Assembly (NCBI RefSeq): GCF_905220365.1
Contig: NC_061130.1
Coordinates: 15,259,501-15,323,500, forward strand
From: Vanessa cardui
Lineage: Eukaryota > Arthropoda > Insecta > Lepidoptera > Nymphalidae
DNA: 64,000 nucleotides
Direction: 5' to 3'
Below, piece by piece: positions 36,850-47,629 of this stretch. How positions within the stretch are numbered: position 1 is the stretch's first letter; the number at the start of each line of letters is the position of its first letter. The notes under the pieces are model-generated. The model had not been told where the DNA came from. It worked only from the letters and a program-made list of their open reading frames with translations, and made no database searches. Position numbers and translations under genes: made by a program.

Positions 36850-37098
36850 ACACAACAACAACAACAACAACAGCCTGTAAATTCCCACTGCTGGGCTAAA
36901 GGCCTCCTCTCCATTTGAGGAGAAGGTTTTGGAACATATTCCACCACGCTGTTCCAATGCTGGTTGGTGGAATAAACATGTGGCAGAATTGAGTTAGTAA
37001 AGAAAAGTTAAGCACATGAATCAGCGGTGCTTGCCTGGGTTTGAACCCGCAATCATCGGTTAAGATGCACGCGTTCTTACCACTGGGCCATCTCGACT
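36850..37098 (-). mobile_element. tRNA-derived SINE, family A, minus copy with internal replacement
   Basis: The tail is CAA repeats at about 36852-36870 and the head is at the right end. A perfect 12-bp duplication CACGCTTTATCA flanks the element (36838-36849 and 37099-37110). About 80 bases of the body present in other copies are missing. In their place stands a filler of about 17 bases at 36991-37007 that nearly matches nearby unique DNA at 37220-37241. The 71-codon frame across it is spurious. Confidence 0.87.
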
Positions 37099-37111
37099 CA
37101 CGCTTTATCAT

Positions 37112-37735
37112 TAATCACTTTTTAAGTCGAAATTCGATCTCTTAAAGAGGTTTTCACTTGACATATGTCGTATAAAGTTTCTGTCTGTATTATCTAATGG
37201 TTATATTCACATCTGAAATGAGTTAGTTAAGAAAAGTTAAGGTGAAAATATTTTTGGTTGCCTAATGATACCATCACGGTTACCTTTAAGCGCGTTTCTT
37301 GGAGCTTTAATACGCTATAACAAAAACAGACAATGTTTTTTACATTTGCTATTTAATACATTTAATATGCGTCTAAGAAAGAGCTCGTAATTAAAGCACA
37401 TTTTTATACGCGGGATTATAATAAAGGTCACAAAAAACGTGGCATTAGTATTCGTTGACTTTCATGCAGAATGTACGTTTGATTCTAAGTTATTAATTTA
37501 TTAATACATGTATCGTAATTTGTATAAAGAAGAAACGGGTGAGTGTAGAGCCACATTTACGTAATTCGATGTATTTGTTGACTTCGAATTAAAAATATTA
37601 GTGTATTTAATGAGAGCAGGTCCCTTTTCATAGGCACGGAGTATCGGGATGAACTTTGTCAAAAAAACGCATGACATTAAACGAGTCTGATGTTCCATTA
37701 AGCTCCCCATTCCGAATATGATAATATAACAAATT
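37112..37735. other. AT-rich sequence, nothing recognised
   Basis: AT-rich DNA containing, at 37220-37241, the apparent donor of the filler in the neighbouring SINE. No gene evidence. Confidence 0.45.
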
Positions 37736-37739
37736 ACAC

Positions 37740-38540
37740 GGTTTTGTATCGCGTGCCCCGAGTGTCCTTTGAACTCGGCTGACGGTCACGTGACAACTCC
37801 CGCGGCAGATGTCACGGCGCTCGCCGCACTCTGAGCCTTACGCCGGTGGCGATAAGGTCCCCCGTATTCAGGTACGGTCGGCTCGATTAGTGATATCGAG
37901 ATATCGGGATATCGGCACGGTCGCTTGATTCATTAGCGCTCAAACAAAATGCTGTAAATAAGTCGAATTAATTTAGGTGTCGTTTTGCGTCGCGTTTTTA
38001 TCTTTAGTTGTTGAAAGTGCGTGAATAAATTGATAATAATCGATATTACTCATTAAAGTGTTTAATGTTATTTAATCATGAGATATCGCAATTGACACAA
38101 ACATATCCCATTCGTTTCGAGTGAAAGTTGAATTAAAATAATTATTGTCGCCCAACCCCTCCGCGGGCGGTAATCGACGCTTAGCTAAGAGATAACTGAG
38201 TATGGCTCAGTATTATTACACGAGTGTGTTTGTTTGTGAATGGTCGAAAAAGATATGTCAATTTCTGAGATATCTTTTTTGAGATGATAATATTAATTAA
38301 ACTTGTCGAAACGGAGAATCCCGCGATGTATGATCGGCGCAGATCTTTAATAGCAATGTTGCGAATACCTCTGCGGGTCTAATTCAATAAATAGCCTAGT
38401 AATTGTTTGAAGTATATCAGTTCTGTAATTTGCTGCGCGGGCGTCGGTCGGGATTCAATAAGTCAGGGTGTATCGCAGCATCGGCCGGCCGGGCGAGCGG
38501 CCGAGTCGTGACGTAACCGTATACATATTTTTATTTAATT
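37740..38540. promoter_or_regulatory. mixed block with GATATCG tandem
   Basis: GC-rich to balanced unique DNA. Three tandem 8-base units GATATCGR lie at 37892-37915. GC-rich patches follow at 38150-38180 and 38440-38515, the latter with GGCCGGCCGGG. Candidate regulatory region only. Confidence 0.25.
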
Positions 38541-38544
38541 ATGA

Positions 38545-39017
38545 TATTATTTAGATGCGACTGAAGATAATTAATGGCATGTTTATAACGAGCGTATATT
38601 GAGGAAGAGCACCACCACAAACTCTTCGTTACTAGTCGTAAGATCGCAGAGATTGGCTGGCTGATATTTCGAGGTGCCGTCGATAAAACTTGTAATATAT
38701 CCTACTATATTAAAAGTCAATCTGTATAATTGATTAGACGCGTGACTTGTGATATATTTAAATTGTTTACATTTTATTCTAAGATGTATGTATTTAAAAC
38801 TAGATTCACGCTCAAAAATAGTATTTACAGAATATGTGTATGGTTCAGATTGTTGCTAAACATGAGGTCTGTGGGTGTAGTCGCGGATCTTTATGGTCTG
38901 ATGGGAGATATCGCTTAGAGGTTACACGCTCCGCCGCTCTGCACGACGGCGCTGCGCCCTGCGTGTCTGCGTGACTGCGTGTCTTTGAACACAGGTGTCG
39001 AGCTCACTGTATGGACG
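38545..39017. other. AT-rich then GC-rich sequence
   Basis: AT-rich DNA with a GC-rich patch at 38925-38990 next to the SINE target site. Nothing recognised. Confidence 0.35.
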
Positions 39018-39029
39018 TACTGATATTTC

Positions 39030-39332
39030 AACAACAACAGCCTGTAAATTTCCCACTACTGGGCTAAGGCGTCCTCTACCTTTGAGGAGACGGTTTGGAA
39101 CATATTCCAATTCCAACAACGCTGTTCCAATGCGGGTTGGTGGAATACACATGTGGCAGAATTTCTATGAAATTCGACGCATGCAGGTTTCCTCACGATG
39201 TTTTCCTCCACTGCTGAACACGAGATAAATTATAAACACAAATTAAGTACATATATATATAGTGGTGCTTGCCTGGGTTTGAACCCGCAATCGTAGGTTA
39301 AGATGCACGCGTTCTAACCACTGGGCAGTCTC
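39030..39332 (-). mobile_element. tRNA-derived SINE, family A, near-complete minus copy
   Basis: CAA-repeat tail at 39030-39039, body with small changes (a tandem ATTCCA near 39102-39113 and an AT insertion near 39252-39260), and a tRNA-like head with a B box at about 39280-39290. A 9-bp duplication TACTGATAT flanks it at 39018-39026 and 39333-39341, extending with one mismatch. The 77-codon frame over it is not a gene. Confidence 0.83.
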
Positions 39333-39341
39333 TACTGATAT

Positions 39342-39605
39342 CTCTAGCACATGGAAATACAATTTCTGCAACAAATATTATTTATTTATGATCGTTTCGT
39401 AAATATGATGTATGATATATTTCAATTCATGCAACTTGCTACCTTTTATATATTGTAAAATAGCTTCAGCTTAGGTAAGCATCATTTTGTGAAACGTTTC
39501 TAACAAAAGTAAACGTAGTTATATTGGAATTACGAGTGAGTCAAATATATGTATTTTGTTTACCATAATATACGGCGTAGGAGAGTTGTATTTGCGCATG
39601 TTTTT
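39342..39605. other. AT-rich sequence
   Basis: AT-rich DNA separating two repeats; no feature seen. Confidence 0.45.
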
Positions 39606-39609
39606 TATA

Positions 39610-39774
39610 GTATAGGTTGGCGGACGAGCATATGGGCCACCTGATGGTTAGTGGTCACCATCACCCATAGACAATGACGCTGTAAGAAATATTAACTATT
39701 CCTTACATCGTCAATGTGTCACCAACCTTGGGAACTAGGATGTTATGTCCCTTGTGTTTGAATTAGTTGTAGCA
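39610..39774 (-). repeat. dispersed repeat C, truncated minus copy
   Basis: From 'GGTTGGCGGACGAGCATATGG' through 'GTAAGAAATATTAAC' to 'GATGTTATGTCCCTTGTG' it matches the reverse complement of the copy at 8240-8528. The consensus is lost where the perfect hairpin begins. Confidence 0.72.
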
Positions 39775-39831
39775 GTGTAATTTGTGAAGTATTGTACAGT
39801 CCCCTACTGTACAATACTTCACAAATTACAC
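39775..39831. repeat. perfect inverted repeat, 26-bp arms, 5-base loop
   Basis: Bases 39775-39800 are exactly complementary to 39806-39831, with loop CCCCT at 39801-39805. The transcript of either strand could form an uninterrupted 26-bp stem. The arm does not match the adjoining repeat consensus. Perfect pairing implies a recent origin or correction between arms. It is shorter than a usual microRNA precursor, and no known microRNA was recognised in it. Confidence 0.9.
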
Positions 39832-39864
39832 CATGTACACATCGTTGCAAAATACTTATTTCCA

Positions 39865-40012
39865 AAATCAATCAAAATCAGAACTTAAACATACTTTATT
39901 CAATGAGGCTTTTACAAGCACTTTTGAATCATCATTCATTTAACAAACTATATTAAGTAAGGCTACCACCAAATGCAGATTCTACCGCGAAGGACCGGCA
40001 AGAAACTCAGTT
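39865..40012 (-). repeat. lepidopteran dispersed repeat, probable LINE 3' end
   Basis: Contains 'CTTTATTCAATGAGGCTTTT' then 'ACAAGCACTTTTGAATC', 'GGCTACCACC' and 'AGATTCTACCG...AAGGACCGGCAAGAAACTCAG' in the order I know from widespread moth and butterfly non-LTR tails. It is truncated and slightly diverged. The element class is from memory. Confidence 0.6.
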
Positions 40013-40034
40013 CAAAGTCATGTTAGTTAAATAC

Positions 40035-40155
40035 AATCTATATTAATATTACAAGTGTGAAAGTAACTCTGCCTGTCTGTCTGTTGCTCTTTAACTACTG
40101 AACTGAATTTGAGAAAGTAAACTTGAAACTTTGACATAGGCTATTTTTTTGCCTA
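40035..40155 (+). repeat. dispersed repeat tail (CTGTCTGTCTGTTGCTC type)
   Basis: The 'CTGCCTGTCTGTCTGTTGCTC', 'TAACTACTGAACTGAATTTG' and 'TTGACATAGGCTA' order is a common lepidopteran repeat tail with an RTE-like appearance. It is decayed; boundaries are approximate. Confidence 0.45.
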
Positions 40156-40205
40156 ACACATGATGACCAACAGCCTAAAACACGGGCAAATACTTTTATG
40201 CATAT

Positions 40206-40439
40206 ACCACAACCACAACCAACCACAACAGCATGTAAATTCCCACTGCTGGGCTAAAGCCCTCCTCTCCCTTTGAGGAGAAGGTTTGGAACATATTCCA
40301 CCACGCTGTTCCAATGCGGGTTGGTGGAATACACATGTGGCAGAATTTCGATGAAATTTGTCACATGCAGGTTTCCTCACGATGTTTTCCTTCACCGCTG
40401 AGCACGAGATGAATTATAAAGACAAATTAAGCACATGAA
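40206..40439 (-). mobile_element. tRNA-derived SINE, family A, 5'-truncated minus copy
   Basis: An irregular CAA/CCA tail at 40206-40229 is followed by a well preserved body. The copy ends at the AAATTAAGCACATGAA segment, so the whole tRNA-like head is missing. No clear flanking duplication was found. Without a promoter head it is a dead-on-arrival copy. The frame at 40153-40395 is an accident. Confidence 0.83.
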
Positions 40440-40441
40440 AC

Positions 40442-40735
40442 AAGTTGCGTTAAATATGTTTACTTAATGAGGATGAACTGATTTCATTAAGGAGATATGT
40501 ACATATATTTATAACTGAAAACGTTAATAGTGTAAAAAATTGTCACTGGAATGCCCAATGTATAATGAGTATTTAATTTTTGCAAATATTTCACCAATTT
40601 ACATTTACAAATTGATATTAATGTAACAAAAATATATAAACCTAATTATGAGAAGTAAATTTATGATTTTTATACTTATTGATATTTTGTAATATCTTTA
40701 ATTTTATTCACAATTCAGGTTCAGTTTTTGACTTA
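40442..40735. other. AT-rich sequence, nothing recognised
   Basis: AT-rich DNA to the right of the repeat island. Confidence 0.45.
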
Positions 40736-40737
40736 CG

Positions 40738-41645
40738 ATTAACGTCGCACACACAGTGGACACAGCGCACACAGTGCGTGCACAGGCGACTCGGGCATGG
40801 GAGGCGAGCGAGGCATCTCAGATAATCTGTTGAATTTTCCATGCGCGCCGTATCTCGGCGGACATTGTCGGGCGCAAAAAGCGGCCGGCGGCGAATCCCA
40901 CTTCGTTACATAATCAGACGCTCTCACAGACCTAATATGGCGCTTTTCTCACATCTCCTGCTATTTTTTATTGTGATTTAATTGCATTTTAGTTTTACTT
41001 CAATTACTCATTATATCTATATCACAGTTTATCATATCGTCCTGTCTAATTAATAAATACTTCCGAAACGAGTCCTTGAAAAGTGTTATGAGTGACGGAA
41101 ATGTTTACGAATTCTCAACTCTACTGCGATGAGCTGATGCGTACTCACTATAGGGTAATAATTATGGCCAAATATTGTTAATTATCTAGACACATTTCCC
41201 CCAACAAGCAGACGAGTATGAAGAGGTCCTCGGGCTGTGATTTAGCGGCAGAGTACCGGCCAAGCGAGCGCAAAAAGCAACCCATTCATATGCACAGGGA
41301 GGAGTGTGGTCAGTTTTTGCGCGGCCGGACGTTCCCCGCGTTTTATTTGTAAATTGGGCGCGCGGGCGAGCGCGGGCGGGCGCGGCGCGGGGGCGGCGGT
41401 AACGAGCGCCGACTCGCTCGACTCATTCACATGCGCGACTAGTTTTTGTCGCAGCGCATAATTGAATAGGAATGGCGTACTCGGAACGGATCTAATGCGA
41501 CCAGATGAGTCTCGTAATGAGCGCTGCAGCGCTGCATCTTATCCCGCACGCATAGAGCTCCATCTCGGGCGCCGCCGTCCCGAGCGGATTAATTGCCGCG
41601 TTACTTGTGTAGCTTAATTAAAGTGACTCGTTAACTTTTATTCGC
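40738..41645. promoter_or_regulatory. GC-rich cluster with recurring GCAAAAAGC and palindromes
   Basis: GC-rich blocks at 40745-40930 and 41220-41600. GCAAAAAGCGGCCGGCG at 40874-40890 recurs exactly at 43738-43754. Related TTTTTGCGCGGCCGG occurs near 41315. A 12-base palindrome GCGCTGCAGCGC lies at 41521-41532. Short frames on the minus strand lack domains. Good candidate for one or more regulatory elements. Confidence 0.3.
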
Positions 41646-41649
41646 TAGT

Positions 41650-42635
41650 CATTTGTAAAGACATACATGTACAAAATTTTCCTCTTTACCATTTCCCATC
41701 AGCGGAGGATATCGTGCGCGTATTGTGATAGCAGCAGCTCAGCGTCAATCTTGATGACTGACTGATTGACAGTTTTGTTGAATAACTGCGTAGATGGCTG
41801 CGTTCGGTCGGGGACAAGAAATGCCAATATGATAGCGTGACACACTCGTTCCGGTGTAAGTGTGAAGTTGTTTTTCTCCTGGCCTAACGCCAGCTCCCTT
41901 TTGTGACTATCCACAAAATGTTGCAGCTGTCTGCGAGATATGTATGACTTTGTTGAGCTTCAAATATATTGTACTTTGAGCAGTAATCTTATTGAAAATG
42001 AGTAAAAAAAAATAATAAAATTAAAACAATAAGTGTTCACTAGGACCATGCTTACCTATATCCTAGTTGGTACATTATTAATATTTAAAATCTGTATACT
42101 TATGTGAATTGAGCAAACAATTTAAATAAAACGACATGTTATAGAAGGCACACCCTTTCGAGGAAATTAATAAAAAGGGTTCGATTCTTAACGTCTCTGT
42201 CCCAACTCAAAGTAGCCGTGAGATCGCTTTCTATTTGGTGACATGCTAAAAGTCCTGTGACCGTATCAGCGTAGCATGGGAACACAATATTGGAACAGCA
42301 CGCTGACGATGTGTTTTAAGTCTCCGTACATACCTTTAGGCATGTCGTGGTAGACTGAATCATTTGCGATTACTGTTACTTGCTTCGATGTGTTCTTTAA
42401 CAGGCTGCATGTACATAGGTGTATATTTTTAGGGTATACAAGGGATTTTTTAAGAATATATACGTGTGTCTATTTAGTATGGGAGATAGCATTTATATGA
42501 AACGTAAGTTTTAAAGCCAGTTATTTAATGAATATTCGAATTCTCAACTTCATGCCAATAGCTAAATAAGTAGCAAATGAAGGTATGCAAATGTTAATGT
42601 ATCCTAATGCTGACAATTTACGTTCGCAAAGAGTA
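41650..42635. other. mixed to AT-rich sequence, nothing recognised
   Basis: Balanced DNA to about 41940, then AT-rich. The 71-codon minus frame at 41699-41914 has no recognisable domain. Confidence 0.4.
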
Positions 42636-42639
42636 ATTA

Positions 42640-44200
42640 AGTATGCAGCCTCCATCCCGAGTGAGTCGGTGCGTGCGTACGTATGTGCAGTGCGGCCGTA
42701 CTCCGGGAGCCGTGGGAACGTCGAATACGAAAATATTCCGAGTCTTTATTGTCATACGCTCACGAATTCGTATCGGGGGATGGCATGTCTTATAGCTTTC
42801 CTTTGCGGACTTCTTTGTAACACATTATTATTTATCAAATTAATGATTGCAATTATCTAATTATACGTTTGAGAGCGCGATGCAATCGTTGCCCGCTCGT
42901 CGCCAGTCCCCGCCGGCCCTCGCCGGGCAGCAGCCGGCGGTCAGCGCTATCGTTGCCAATTTGTTGTATGTATTTCATTAATATTTATTATAAGGGCAGC
43001 GGCTCGCACGGCAGCGAACACTGTTTATATCTGCTAATTTATCGTCGTATTTTAATTGAGAGTCGTCCCGACATTCGGATCGCCGGTGCCAGTGCATTCA
43101 ATGTAAATGCGATTCAAAAGTAATGGCCTCGTTGGCAATTGACTCGGCGCCTGCGCCCGCGCACCGCCTCAACCCGCACCCCCTCCGCGCCACCGACCCT
43201 CACTGCGCTGTCCACGCAATTAATTTAACGCTAATCAATGCTAATTTAGCTTAGCGTTTCTTTACGGTCGCCGATAGAGTATGATAAAATATTCGCTATT
43301 GGCTGACACGGACATCGGATTACCGACGAAACGACCGAAGAGACTTAAGCCGAGGCGACGCGCACGAAACGTAAGGTCGTTTCGTTGTTGCTTACAAAGG
43401 CAGTAACAACACACCAGAAGAAGCTAAAGTTGCGACTCATTAACACCTCGGAATTTGCTTGTAGTAACGCATGCGGAGTCGCGATGTAGGCGTAGTTCGT
43501 ACTCGCAACAAACAAAGGCTCCCTATAGAAGCGTGACTAATAATTCCAGCTTAGCGACGTCCGCGACCGCGACGTTACATTTATTCATTTCGTCTAAGGA
43601 GCGGCGTAGATGTCATCGGGTTCAGTAGCCGCGCGTCGAGTTTTTGCGGCGTGGAAAAAATCACGAGAGCGAGGACGCGAGGACGGCGCGGGATGAGCCG
43701 GGAGAGGCGCGTGCGGCGGGAGGGACATACGTCGCTGGCAAAAAGCGGCCGGCGTCCGTTTTTTGCGATTTCTTGTTATGCGCATACCGTTTTTTGCGGC
43801 AACGTGTTCCCGACAAACGAGACTGCGAGTTTTCGCCGCGAACAATGGTCGCGATAGTATTGCGGTGATTGCGCGCGCGCAGGCGGCGCGACGCATTTGC
43901 ATGTTGTGGCCAATCAGTGCGCAGCCACGCCCTCGCCTCCTCGCCGCCTCGCCTCCGCCTCGCCGCCGCCTCGCGTGCACTACTCGCTAACGAGACTCGA
44001 TGACAACCCGAGCCATTGTTCTACTCATCTCCCACATGAGCTACGCAAGCGCTGCGCTGACGCTTCATGAATATGTACACTCTGTATCTCCTTAACATAG
44101 GCATCGCATGCGACCACGTGCAAAGGCAGGCGAAACCGAGCACAGCAGCACGCAGGCTTGTGATCAAAAAAACCATTACCGAAATTATTTGGAAATTAAT
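42640..44200. promoter_or_regulatory. long GC-rich cluster with NRF1-like site
   Basis: About 1.5 kb of unique GC-rich or balanced DNA. An exact GCGCCTGCGC lies at 43147-43156. The 17-mer shared with 40874 is at 43738-43754. TTTTTGCGGC-like segments recur near 43640 and 43790. A CTCGCCGCC-type tandem lies at about 43931-43973. Frames up to 128 codons on both strands overlap each other and are Arg-rich, so coding is unlikely. One of the densest candidate regulatory regions. Confidence 0.33.
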
Positions 44201-44204
44201 TCTT

Positions 44205-45895
44205 CCCGCTACTAAAACACGTATCTGCCACCTAGCATATCATTTTTTTTAAACTTTCCGGATTTCTTTCAAAGTTAGACGACATCAAACATTATAAAAA
44301 AATCATATAGGTACAAATGAAATGGTAGAAAAACTCAGCCGTGTTTCACGTCCACTTGCTGTGACCAGCGGGGTAGCTTAATCGCATATTTCCTCTTCGT
44401 TACAGAAAATTCAAAGTTTTACAGTTGGTATATCAAAAGTATTTTCAAATATAGAAACCAAACATCCATGTACATTGTACATGTACAGTTCTCGTCTACA
44501 GGTATTATAAAGTCGGTTTCTACGGTTTAACACCTTCATGCTTTACTTATTTCCAGTATAAAGTTCATGAAAAACAAGATATATTTGGAGCTTCAGTTGA
44601 ACTCTCTTTTACAAAGAATGAAGGATGATAGGTGATAGTAAAACCCTTTAATTGAAATTGTCTACAGTACATTTTGATGCCTTGTTGAGTATGGAGCCTT
44701 AGTGGATAGAAGAAATCTACGCAACAGGAGCACTTTTATGATATTTTGTAATTCCCGAAGCAGTGTACTAAACCGCTAGTACACACGTGTAGCAGCGGCT
44801 CGCAGAGAATCAAAGTCTTAACAGATACAATGCAAGCATAAATCGACTAAACTGACGCAAATTGGACATTTAAAAAATTTACTACGAACGGTTCCTTGTA
44901 GGACTCGATAATTTTATTTAATTGGTTCAACATTAATTGTATTTGTCCAGTATTTATGGCTCTGACGTATTATTTTGCTTCTCGAGGAGCTTTGCTTATA
45001 CCATTAAGGGTATCTTATTGTTTTTTATTATTTCAGACAAAACATATATTAACTTTACGGAGCCTTATTTTACCCGTTTTTGCTTAAATAATATCAATAG
45101 TCGTTGAATATGGAATGGCTTTGAATGCCGGTTGTCGTTGATTTTCATGTTGGATTTGATTTTCACGATTAAGGCCTACGGGAGACGTTAAGGCTTCAAC
45201 TGCATGCAGATTAAAAAAATTGTTACGCTCATTCATGACTGCGTGGACAGGTGGTAAGAATGCTAGCAGCATCGTCAAGATGAATCGCAAGTATTATAAT
45301 TATTACAGGTTGTGAATTGGTGAAAATCAACTGTAAGTTGTATGTAAGCACCTAATAAGTTTCCCACCTGTTCTTATTGTTTGTATCTTCATCACGCTAT
45401 TACATTAATCTAATCCCATAAAATGTCAATTTAAAACTGCTCCGAGCCAAAATAACGTATATTTTAATTGACTTCCTGAGATGAAAAGTATTCTAGAGAG
45501 GTGAAAGACCCTTAAACTCGACGTGAGGTGTCAAAGCACTGATTCATTAGATTATTTGTAACAGCTTCCAAGTGTCAGAGTAGAAAATGATAATATAAAA
45601 AAAATTAAATGACAACAATGGAAGTTTGTTGTCATTCAAGTTTTTGTTTCGTAGTGGCTAGCCTGTTTTTTCGCACAACTTCCAGTCGCGACTTTAATTC
45701 TCGGGTCGAGTCAAAAAAGAGTTATTGGGATTTCCTGTTAAGATTATTTCAGAAACAGTAGAGACGCCTCGCACCGCACGAAACGGTTCGTCAGTGATTC
45801 TGTTTTCAGATTTTTGACTGAAATAAATTTAAAAATAGTAGTATTAAGTACCTGTATCTGTTATGTTCATAATTATGGTATTGTCGTTAATTAAC
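44205..45895. other. AT-rich sequence, nothing recognised
   Basis: AT-rich DNA with a short dyad CATGTACA-T-TGTACATG near 44467-44483. No gene or classified repeat. Confidence 0.45.
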
Positions 45896-45897
45896 AT

Positions 45898-45953
45898 CGA
45901 GTCGAGTTGCCCCGGTGGTTGGAACAAGTCAATCTTAACCGACGATTGACTCC
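45898..45953 (+). mobile_element. fragment of SINE family A head
   Basis: 'GAGTCGAGTTGCCCCGGTGG' followed by 'TCAATCTTAACCGACGATTG' parallels the tRNA-like head of the family A copies, with substitutions and loss of sequence from the B box onward. Probably an old truncated insertion. Confidence 0.5.
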
Positions 45954-46059
45954 GAATTAGCTCTTGTTCGTTTTTAACCTTTAGAGCCTTTACTGATACC
46001 ATAAAAAGTCAAAAATACAATACAATCAAAAGTAGCTTCTTTAGCTGATTCTCATCGAC

Positions 46060-46575
46060 CATTTATTTTGTACGAAGTTTACCTATTCATTATTGGCAAA
46101 CAGATGGAGCAGATAGGAAACACGGATGCTCCTGACATTCGTCTGACAGACCTCCTGACAGCAGGTGTGGTTTCCAAGCAGCAGATATATTTGGGCATCA
46201 AACTATTTAATATCGACTCCGCATATTCCATTTTCATGGGAGCTGTGATAAAGAAGGTTAACGCGCGGCCATCCATCACGTTATCCGGGAATCGCCTCGC
46301 AGACGTAAACACGTCTCATAAACATATTGTCCGACCCTCACATAATAACCCTCCCTTATCCTCGCGTTTCACACTCAAAGGGGTACTCGAGAATTTCTCG
46401 TTCATAAGCACGGTTATTGTGTACGGCATAAGGTTCATTTTAGCAGTAACCGGCTGCAGCGTTGCTCTGGCAGCGAGCGTCGATATACCGTTGACAGAAA
46501 TTAAACTGCGTACCTATTGAGTGGACATGCGGGCGTCGCGCCGGCTCAGGGCTGTGGGCGCTGCCTTTCGTTAGA
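46060..46575. promoter_or_regulatory. unique balanced block with a 150-codon open frame
   Basis: This low-repetition block stands out from AT-rich flanks. A plus-strand frame (46068-46520, 150 codons) spans it almost exactly. I recognise no domain, and a frame of this length is near what chance gives in 64 kb, so it is recorded as a noncoding candidate with a small possibility of a coding exon. Confidence 0.25.
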
Positions 46576-46579
46576 GACG

Positions 46580-47225
46580 ATTCACTTTTTGTAAAACTGC
46601 ACCACTAGCTCGCTTGAGTTGACTCCAGTGTTCATTGACGTCTACTGTCTTATTACTCAAATACTCAATATTTATATGGCAATGGCTTATTTCTAATTGT
46701 TATATAATATTAATTAATTAATATTATTACATCTAGTTATTTATAACTTCTGTGCATAAATAATACTTAAATATTGCTTTGGGTAATATTATTGTTCACA
46801 AGGACCTAATGTACTGTCGTACAGTAAAAAAAAATTTAACGTAAAACCGCGCCTGACGCAACCCTGCGCTGTGGCCGCTGTTAACAGGATAAATATCCTA
46901 AACGCTTCCTAATTGACTGCCACCCGGTGCAGTTCCCCCCTTCCCCCGCGCCACCCGCCACCCGCACGTCCACATCTGACATCATTGCTTTTTTATTTAT
47001 CTATTTTTGATTATCGACACACTGTAATGTAATGATGTTCATTTAAATTTATTAAAAAGCATTTTGTATGCGATCAGTCTAAACATAACCACAACACGTC
47101 CGGTCCCGTAAATGTCCTCGTCAGACTTTGTCGTATGGAAATTTATTTGTTTAATTTGACTTATGGTCGTTGGTATGAACTCAATAAAAACTCTCAAGTC
47201 GATCTGGTCTAACATGATAGAGTGC
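46580..47225. other. AT-rich sequence with a C-rich patch
   Basis: Mostly AT-rich, with a C-rich patch at 46920-46970. No gene was recognised. Confidence 0.4.
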
Positions 47226-47229
47226 ATTT

Positions 47230-47475
47230 TATGACGTCGTACGCGAGATGTTTTTGCGCGAGGTCTCACGCCACGCAATCGAGGTGGAGTGTAAAAATCA
47301 TATAAAATCCTTAAGGTAATAAAGTGTGAAGGGAGTGAAATGCGCGTGCGCCTGTTCGCAGTGCGTGGCATTAGTTCCGCGCGGCGCATTCGTCAAGCGA
47401 CGTGTGCGATGCGCTCGCGCCGAACTGCGGTGATTACGGCGGGACGAGGGACTTTGCGCATCTTTATCGCTTACT
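47230..47475. promoter_or_regulatory. small GC-rich block
   Basis: Unique CpG-bearing block with GCGCGTGCGCCTG near 47342. Opposed short frames overlap here and are not credible. Confidence 0.2.
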
Positions 47476-47629
47476 ATGATATTACTTTTTATACTATTAA
47501 TTCCAGTACTACGGTTAGAATGGCTCAGTAGATAGGTGGATTCAGGCTTTGTGTTGCCAATAATAACGCAACCCGAAAAAATACATCTCAAAAACTGCAC
47601 TGCACTGAGTAGGATGCAATTCAGCCACC

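Noticed and set aside
41143..41155. ACTCACTATAGGG, matching the 3' part of the T7 promoter
   Set aside because: Only thirteen bases match and the upstream bases differ. The flanks are ordinary genomic sequence, so vector contamination is not supported.
43594..43980. 128-codon minus-strand frame with overlapping plus frames
   Set aside because: Arg/Pro/Ala-rich translation from CpG-dense DNA, with no domain, and several frames open simultaneously on the other strand.
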